DNA of 64,000 bases. Source: Hyperoodon ampullatus (Eukaryota > Chordata > Mammalia > Artiodactyla > Ziphiidae). The notes under the pieces are model-generated. The model saw only the letters and a list, made by a program, of their open reading frames with translations. It was not told the DNA's origin and did no database searches. Numbering within the stretch: position 1 is the first letter of the stretch; each line of letters opens with the position of its first letter. This document shows positions 56,331-64,000 of the stretch, piece by piece. The position numbers and the translations under genes were made by a program. The DNA is taken from positions 63,119,582-63,183,581 of the forward strand of contig OX457068.1 in the NCBI GenBank assembly GCA_949752795.1. The letters run 5' to 3'.

Positions 56331-58584
56331 TAACAAAGGCCGTACTCCTAGACTTTATCTGGCAAGAGTTAAATTATAAATAAAAAGAAAAAAATCCTAT
56401 AAGCATCCTGGCTGAAAAACAAAAAACCACAAAACAGTTTGTCCAGAAAGAAATAAAAGTCTGCTTGGCTTCGATGTCAAATTTCAGAAGGTAACAGAAC
56501 AAGATTTATAATGTTTTATAGGAAAAAAGTGTTCTCACCCATATATTTCACATCTTGCCAAGCTGCCCCGTCCTTTGAGCATGAAGATGACAAAAGGACC
56601 TGTTTCGGTGTGCAAACCTGCCTCCTTCACATAGCTTCCGAGAGCATAGGGGGTGAGGTCCCAGGTGATCAAGAAGGAAGCTGCCTTCACAAAGTACAGC
56701 GGCAACGACTACGTCAAGGCCTCCCTCAGGCCCTTGGGTGCCCTTTGCAGCTCCTTCCACTACACCTGTGTTTTCATTCAGTCTTCCCTCCCAGGATGAA
56801 GGAACTGGGCTGCAAGGTACCTGCTCTGTGCCCCATCCTGGCTGAGGTCCTAAAACACACCTGCCTCCTCTCCCTTGTCTGCCCTGAAGACACACCTCTG
56901 CCCGCGCATTGGCTCTTTGGGATCTGGACTCCTGCCTCATTTCTTCTCCAATCCAAGCAGCAGTTCCACTTAGCCTCCTGGAACCCTGTTCAGAATTAGG
57001 CTGGCTGCTCTTAGGGCCAGGCCAGCCCCCTCTTTCCAAAGGAAACTTGGCCATTCCTTGCTTCACTGATTCAGCACCTTGTCCCATGCCAAGAGCTGGG
57101 AGGTGCCCTCAAGGAACTTTGAGGCTAGTTATGGAGAGACGTGTGGCAGACACTCAAGGATGCTTACTCAACACCCTTTCCCATCACCTTCTTAGCCTAC
57201 TTCTACTATGAGGGCTGGAAAGCCTACTTGAAGTCCCAGTTTCCAACGTAGTTCGGGTGGCCATGTGACACAGGCAAAAGTTCCAAAGAGAGTTTTGTTT
57301 CTCTCAAAATAAAGCAAGACTTGCCAGAAAAATGTCTTTCCCCTTTGGTCTTCTCTTTTCTTCCTGCCTCGAACACAGATAAGATGCAGAGAGCTTCAGC
57401 AGCCACCACGTGATCATGAGACAACAAGCTGGAGGATGAAAGCCACAGTGTTGAGGATGGTGACGCAGCGAGAGACCAGGTGTCTCAGAAAGCAGCTGCA
57501 CCAGCCCTGAGCTGACCATATCTGTATCTCATGTGAGATGAGAAAAATAAGCCCCTGATTGGTTAACATTGCACTTCAATTTCCTGATACTTGAAGCCAA
57601 ATATGTTCCTAACTGACACAAGATGATAAATTAAGGAATAACAAAACCTCAACTATCAGACAGCTTCATTCTAAATAGTCAAATTATTATAATCCGAGGG
57701 TTTTCTGTTTTTAGGCCATAAGACCTTTTCAAAATATTTTCCAAAATACGTTACACATCAGTCTTTTCCTATCATTCTGTGATGAGCTGAAATATATGGA
57801 GAGCTCGTGACTAAGGAAAATACATAGTCCATTTTCTAAATGACCTCAGACTTCCATAATTTTTCAATATTCTTTTGGCTTTTTATATCTTCTCTGACTC
57901 CCCATTACAGTTCTCAATACCCCTACCAATTACAGTGTCTCTTTTTCCTTCTAATTTTCTGCTATAGGTTTAAAATTACAGGTAGCAAGTTTGCTAGAAG
58001 GGATTATAAGCAAGCACTGAGTGAGAATCTGAGGGGTCTTGCCTTCAAAATCAGGGCAGGGCAAGGTAATGCCAGGAACATAAGCTCTCCTCATGAACTT
58101 TGAGCCAGATATGTCTTAGCTTCTCAGAAGCCTTTTTGCTTTCTTCTTGATTCTTCACTTTGTCCTGGGTAGGTGAAATTATGAGGACCTGAGATCCAGA
58201 AGTTTGAGGTACAAAGCAACAGGCCAAGACAAGTCACAACGTAGCTTATGATTAAGGTGAAATGAATGCTACAAGCCAGCGGGGTTATAGACATTCACGG
58301 GAGGAAGAGGTTCCGGTGGCCAGAGGAGAAACACTTCATGGCAGAGCCCTGAAGGATGATCAGACCCTGGCTGGGTTCAGATGACAGAAGTGGTCCTTCT
58401 AGGAAGGTGATAACACAGGCAAAGCCTTGGAGGCTACTGGGAGGGCAGCATGGTTGGCCAGTGGACTTAGGCAGAAGAGTGGAGACAGATCTAAAGAGGG
58501 AAGTTAGCGCTGAAATATAACTTCTGAAGAGCCAGAATTCCTGCCTCCCAGGCCAAGGGACCACGGACAGTCAGCTGAACCCAC

Positions 58585-58733
58585 CTTGGACAGGAACCAG
58601 CCTGCAGAGCCCCCCTTGTTATTGTGGCCGACATTGATCTTCATGAGCTGCCCCAGATCCGGGGCATCCACTGTGAACTTGTCTTCCGCTCCCTTTTCAA
58701 AGTTGTTCTTTTCATTCTCCAGCCTACGCTCAC
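58585..58733 (-). CDS. LOXHD1: LOXHD1 exon: PLAT2, second half
   Basis: This is the most upstream exon visible, 149 nt, encoding 49 complete codons after two bases of a split codon. It begins at ERRLENE, the loop after the domain's first sheet, and runs through FEKGAEDKF, the strand with [16 protein letters not shown], and GWFLSK. These match the PLAT pattern in which a GH(D/N)N loop precedes a GW motif. The acceptor is CATACAG before GTGAGCG at 58734, and the donor is AAG/GTGGGT at 58584, phase 0. The missing first half of PLAT2 (the TGD...GAGTD strands) is not between 58734 and the window end, so that exon lies further upstream. The exon joins in frame to the one at 49546-49669, giving GWFLSK followed by IVIEDIG. 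Confidence 0.95.
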
Positions 58734-59259
58734 CTGTATGCACAGACACATGAGAAAGTTACAAAGGAGGCCAGAGGAGGAGAGGGAAACAGCTCCAGAC
58801 TTTAATGGGCTGCCCACTGAAGGATGGTTTCAAAAGTCACCACGGTGGGAGGTGGTGGGTGGTGACAGGCGGTATGTGGACACTCTCTGTACTTCCACTC
58901 GATTTTGCAGTGAACCTAAAACTGCTCTAAAAAATAAAGTTTATTAATTTAAGAAAAATGGGTAGCTTCACCCCGAGATCTACAGGCTCCCTAAATCCCT
59001 CCAGCCACCAGTCAAGGCCGAGGCTTGCCTTGTGTGTGGCTTGTGCCCAGGACCCACAACTGGGCTTCTGATTTCTGCCTTAGCCCAGAGTCCCCACCCT
59101 AGTAAACTGATTTGCACCCCCATCCCTGGACCTGAGGCCCTGCCTTGTTTACCGGCTGCTGGTCCTGAACTAGGAGCACAACCATGGTCGTTGGTCTACG
59201 GGATGTGGCTGGGACCCTGACATCAGCCAGCAGGCTTCCTTAGGCCTGACTCCTCTGGA

Positions 59260-59450
59260 AAACAGCGATGATAACTATCATCAGACACTGCTGGGTGTTT
59301 AACATGGTTTCTTCCCTCACTTATTCCACGGCACAATCTAGGAGGGAAGTATTATCAACTCTGTTTTGCAGATGAAGAAACTGAGACTTGGAGAAGTTAA
59401 ACAACTGGCCAAAAGTCACACAGGTATTGAGCACACAGTTAGGACTTGAT
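59260..59450 (-). repeat. MIR SINE
   Basis: A reverse MIR: TTTTGCAGATGAAGAAACTG, GACTTGGAGAAGTTAAACAA, GCCAAAAGTCACACAGGTAT. Confidence 0.6.
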
Positions 59451-59934
59451 CTAACCTGTTCCTTCTACTTTGCAGTTTTCCATTATTACCCTCCGAGGTC
59501 TACCAGTCATATTAACCCTTACAACCCCACCTAAGCACCAGCCTTTTGCTTATGCCATTCTGTTTTCTTTCTTTTCCAAAATTTGATTCTTTAAATTTTT
59601 CTAAATTTTATATTGCCACAACTCAAACATATAGATAATAATAATAGCCATCCATGTACCCACCACCCAGATGTAAGAGGTATAACAGATATTAACATTT
59701 TGTGTAATTAACTTAGGCCTTTCTCTTTTTTAAAGGAAATTAACCATGACATGTAGGTCTAAAGTCTCATGATCCATCCCTTCCCCCACCACACCCTCCC
59801 ACAAACAAACACTATAGTCAACTGGCATCCATTGTTCCCATGAATTTTTGCTTGCACATGTATGTATCCATAAAGAAAATATATTATTTTTGCATGTTTT
59901 AGAATTTTACATAAATAACATCATAGTGCACATC

Positions 59935-60080
59935 GCTCTGTCTTATAAGATCCTTGTCTGTACAATAGGGATGATAAGGGCTCCACCTCATTGGGGCTGC
60001 TGTGAGAATTAACTGAATGGACGTGTGCAAAGCCCTTAGAGCAGCGCCTGGAGATGGTAGGTGTTGCATAAGGGACGGGG
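59935..60080 (+). repeat. MIR SINE 3' part
   Basis: GTCTGTACAATAGGGATGAT, GGCTGCTGTGAGAATTAACT and TAGAGCAGCGCCTGGAGATG follow the forward MIR 3' half. Confidence 0.5.
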
Positions 60081-60169
60081 CCGTTGCTATTGCTCCTGTT
60101 ACCATCGTCCTATCATCACACACCCTTGTGCAACTTACTTTTTTTTAAGTTAATATCATGCTTTTGAGA

Positions 60170-63100
60170 TTATTCTGTTGATGCTAGTAACAGAATTCGT
60201 CCAACTTCTGTATAATAGTCATTGAATGAAGAAAACACTATTATGTGTGCATTCTTTCACCAATGTACATTTGATTGTTTCCAGTTGATTGCTATTGTAA
60301 ATAGCACTGAATTGGACTCTCTTGTACTTACCTTCTGCTGCCCATTTGTAAGAACTGATCTGAATAGACACCTATAGAGTTGCTGGGTCCTGAGGTGTAT
60401 TTATCTTCAATGTATTAGGTATTGGAAAATTACCTTCCAAAATGGCTGTACTACATCAATTACCACCAGCAGTGCATGAGGGTTCCCATTTCCCATAATC
60501 ATTATTAACATATATATTTAAAATTTTGTTTCAGTGTGTGTACAGTGGCATCTAATTATGGTTTTAATTTGTATTCCCTTGATTATTTGAAAAGGTTAAA
60601 AGATTATTTGGAAAGACATTCATATATATATTCAATACATACACTTGAGAGGTTGGTTCATATATATATTGGCCATTTAGACCTTGCTCTTCCATAATTT
60701 TCCTGTTCATGTACTTTATCATATTTTTCTCTTGTCTTTCCTTTGCCTATGGCTTTTAGCATATAGACATTTTTCTTGTTTTAATGGACTTTATCAATAT
60801 TTCCCTTTGTTGTTTGTGCTTTTAATGAACTGTTCAAGAAACTCCATCCTAAATTGAGATTTTTAAAAAGACACTCAGTTTCTTCTAAAAATTTCATAGT
60901 TTGCTTTTTCACATTTAAGTCTCTAGGCCATTTGGAACCTATTTTTGTGTATGATGAAAGGTAAAAAGATCTACTTTTATCTTTTCTCATACGGTTAGAC
61001 AATTGTTTAAACATCAGTAATTGAATATTTCATCCTCTTCCCTCTGATTTATACCACTTTCTGTGTGTTTCTAGACTCTTTGTTCTATTCGTTTATTTGT
61101 TTATCCTTCTATCCATATCTCACTGTTTTAGTTTTTAGAGATCTAAATGTTTTAATATTTGGCAGGGTAAATATCCTCATATTATTAATATTGTCAATAC
61201 TATTTTCATTATTCAAAGTTATCTTGGCAATACTTAGCCTTTTGTGGACATGAATTTTAATAGCAGGTTAAGCTGTGGGATATTGCATTTGGGAATTTGA
61301 CAGAAATTGCATTGCATTTATAGAATAATCTGAGAAATTTGGATATCTTACTGAACTTAAGTCTTTTCTCATCCATGAACATAATATATTTTTCCATATA
61401 TTTAGTTATTCTTGTGTATCCTTAAGTAGAAATCTTTATTTTTTTCCAGAATGTGCTTTTGCTAGTTTTTCTTAGATATATAATTGCTATTGTAAACCAT
61501 ATATTTTTAAATTAAATATTTGCTTGCTGTTTATGTTAATATTTGTGTATTAATCTTGTATCCAACACCTTTATTAAACTTTCTCATTGGTTCTAATGAT
61601 TTTTAAGTTCTAATGATTTTATAGATGGTCATTAGTTTTTATGAAAATTAAATTTTATTTCTAAATGGGTCCAGAGGTTGAAGTTTCTTCTAATTTTATT
61701 GACTTGTGATTAAAGAATGTTGTCTCTATGTTATTGATTCACTTGCATTTGTCATTATGCACTTGAAAAGAATGTGTATTCTCTACCAGTTGGATCTAGG
61801 AATCTACATACTTCCATTAGATCAAGGCTATTAACTGTGTTGTTAAGATCTGCACCCATACTAAATTTTTATCCTTTTGACTTATCAATTACTGAGAGTG
61901 TTGTATTAAAATCTTCCACTATGATTATGTACTCGTCAAGTTTCTCCAAGAATTTTATTATTTTTTGCTTCACGTATTTTGAAAATATGTTGTTAAAACT
62001 GTACAAGTTCAGAATTATCGTATCTTCCAGGTTTATTGCTCTTTTTGTCATTGTATAATATACTTATTTCTAATGAAGTGTTTTGTCTGAAAGTTTAATT
62101 TGATGGATATTAATATAGCAGCACCAGCTTCTTTCTTGTAGTTGATATGTTCCTGGTATACTTTATTCCATTGTATATATTCTCAGACATTTATGTATCA
62201 TATATTTAAGCTGGATTTTATTTCTTTTAATTTAATATGAGAATATCTATTCTTTAATTGATGAGTTTAGTTTATTTCTACTTATTGCATTATTTACACA
62301 CTTACCTTACTTTTTGCTAGTAGCCATGCTTTTTTTATCTTCATTTCCTGACTTCTATTTAGTTGATTGAGTCTTTATTTCCTTTTATTCCCTCCACTGG
62401 TTTAGAAATTATACATTTCTATTTGGGGGTGGTTACTTTTACAATTTTAATATGCATACTTGATGTATTTAAGTCTAAAGTTAATCAAATTCTCTGCTCT
62501 CCTAGGGTAGGGGAATAGGCTACAACCAAGTTATGTTTTAACTCTCATTATCTCCTTTCTTTCTCAAAGATCACTATCTTTTAGTGTTTAGGGTCCACAT
62601 TTTCTCATGTCTTGATAATAGTTATTATTAGCATCATTTTGTATAGTCAATGCTTGCTTAAGTTCGTTATATAATTAACATTTTGGGGGCTCACCTTTGT
62701 TTCTTGCATCTCACACTTTTCTTCTGGGTACAATTTTCTTTTTCTTAAAGTATATCCTTCAGTGGTTGTTTAAGCGTGGGTCTATGAGTGAGTGGTCAGT
62801 CCTATTTCTCTTTGTTTGCTTGGAAATCCATTAATTTTGCCCTCACTCTGGAATGATAACCTAGTTAAGTACAGAATTCTAGGTTGATATATGTCCTTGC
62901 TCAGAAGATTGAAGTTTATTTTTTGTTTGTTTGTATTTTGTTTTGTTTTTGCTTTTTTTTTTTTTTGGCCCTGCCACACAGCTTATGGGATCTTAGTTCC
63001 ACGACCACTGGACCACCAGGGAATTCCCAGAAGACTGAAGATATTATTCCATAAACTTATATCCTCTATAGCTTGCTGATAGGAATTTGCTATAAATCTA

Positions 63101-63950
63101 ATTGCGTTTATAGAAGAGAATCCACCAAATCTGGTTACTTTTAAGATCTTTCTCTTGGCCCTTGGCTTCACTACAATGAATCTAAATGTGGATCTGTTTT
63201 TATTTATCATGTTCAGTGTCTTTTGTTACTTTAATCTGAAGATTCATATCTTTGCTTAATTCTGAAAAAATGTGATCAGCCATTATCTATTCAAATATCT
63301 CCTCTCACCTATTCTATATATTCTGTTTCTGAAACTCCTGTTCAACATGTCAGAACTTATTCTCTCCTCCACATCTCATGACCTCTCATTGATATTTTCC
63401 AACTCTTTATGTCTCTGCCACATCTGCATATGTTGTTTATACTTTTCTTACAGTTCAATAATTCTCTATTCAACAGTTTCTAATTGTGTTGTTTAACCCA
63501 TCCATTAAGTGTTTATATTTAGTAACTATATTTTCATTTACTGTATTTCTGTTTGCTATATTTTTCATAGTGCCTTGTTGTTTTCCTTAACTGTTTCTTT
63601 CATGTCTATAGACAGTTTAAACATGCTTAAGTTATAGTCTTTCTCAGATTACTCTATTACCTGAAATTCTGGAGAATTTAATCTCATTGTCTGTTGTGTC
63701 TATTGATGGTTAGTCATGGTGGATTGTGTCCTTGAGTGTTTTGTAGTTTTGGAAAGTGAACTCATCTCCAGTACTTTATCTGTGGGAATCTCATGAAGTC
63801 TTGCAAGTGCTCCTGCCAAACACCGAAGGGTATTACTGGCATGGAACAAATTTTCTGTACCTGAGGGGGAGGGTTCCCAAATCACACTTGTACTGTAAAA
63901 TCAGACCTCAAGCCCACATGTGTGTATGCCTAAGATATCAATTTCCCATC
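60170..63950 (-). mobile_element. Old minus-strand L1 with internal deletions
   Basis: Minus-strand translation gives ORF2 C-terminal pieces (SSYTKIGSKWPRDLNVKKQT near 60920), an endonuclease-like piece (EDFNTTLSVIDKSKG near 61875), and ORF1 text (PRILYLTRLSFQSEGKINGF near 62860). The order is right for one reverse L1 with large parts missing. It is the only sizeable L1 in the window lying in the LOXHD1 sense. Confidence 0.62.
62915..63027 (-). mobile_element. CHR-1-like SINE, internally deleted
   Basis: Read on the minus strand: GGGAATTCCCTGGTGGTCCA, AGTGGTCGTGG, then GATCCCATAAGCTGTGTGGC and an A/C-rich tail. The segment between the A box and the B-box region is shortened. Imperfect flanks CAGAAGATTGAAG (62902-62914) and CAGAAGACTGAAG (63028-63040), 12 of 13 matching, look like a decayed target duplication. 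Confidence 0.75.
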
Positions 63951-64000
63951 AACTGTCTTTTTAATCTAGAGTTCTTACAGAGATAAGTTTACTATACTGA

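Larger units (their letters stand above)
58734..64000. other. LOXHD1 intron upstream of the first visible exon (partial)
   Basis: No exon for the first half of PLAT2 is present. MIR pieces lie at 59260-59450 and 59935-60080, and from 60170 the sequence is AT-rich and L1-derived. Confidence 0.65.

Noticed and set aside
56548..57087. 179-codon minus-strand frame in the PLAT2 intron
   Set aside because: No recognised domain, low-complexity G/R/E-rich composition, and an equally long frame on the opposite strand; not enough for a gene call.
58734..64000. Search for the exon encoding the first half of PLAT2
   Set aside because: No TGD...GAGTDA-type text on the minus strand; the region is MIR- and L1-derived.

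Overview
This is vertebrate nuclear DNA from a mammal, almost certainly a cetacean. The window holds five tRNA-Glu-derived CHR-type SINEs whose poly-A tails and flanking target-site duplications can be read directly, a shorter CHR-1-like copy, and L1 elements of the whale/artiodactyl type. I could not narrow it to a species.

The only gene is a central piece of LOXHD1 (lipoxygenase homology domains 1) on the minus strand. It encodes a stereocilia protein of inner-ear hair cells built almost entirely from tandem PLAT domains. I place 13 exons between 58733 (upstream) and 1594 (downstream). All have AG/GT splice sites and join in one open frame of 1988 nt (about 662 codons). They cover the second half of PLAT2, all of PLAT3 to PLAT6 and the first part of PLAT7; domain numbers follow the human protein as I remember it. 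Exon order in the transcript is 58585-58733, 49546-49669, 46928-47178, 37252-37387, 36564-36724, 35462-35548, 34897-35032, 23142-23296, 21575-21735, 10592-10668, 8211-8407, 5602-5794, 1594-1754. The promoter, first exons and 3' half of the gene lie outside the window. The 87-nt exon at 35462-35548 and the 77-nt exon at 10592-10668 are too short to stand out as long open frames. They were found by looking for the missing PLAT strands.

Every PLAT-to-PLAT boundary seen here has a phase-1 intron at the equivalent place, so each complete domain is a symmetric 1-1 cassette of 384 to 393 nt. This is the gene-architecture signature of tandem domain duplication.

The rest is intron filled with interspersed repeats. 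Main blocks are: a HAL1-like and MaLR LTR block (2440-3970); a 5.3-kb 5'-truncated L1 with a 15-bp target duplication (13122-18423); an L2 split by a MaLR LTR (18745-20520); an old composite L1 carrying a CHR SINE (25250-28840); a MaLR LTR split by a CHR SINE (31775-32390); a near-full-length L1 with its own 5'UTR and two nested insertions (39010-46255); and an old minus-strand L1 (60170-63950). MIR, L2 and MER5 fragments and simple repeats fill the gaps. I saw no second host gene, no RNA gene beyond SINE-derived tRNA-like sequence, and no sign of a novel multi-gene system.
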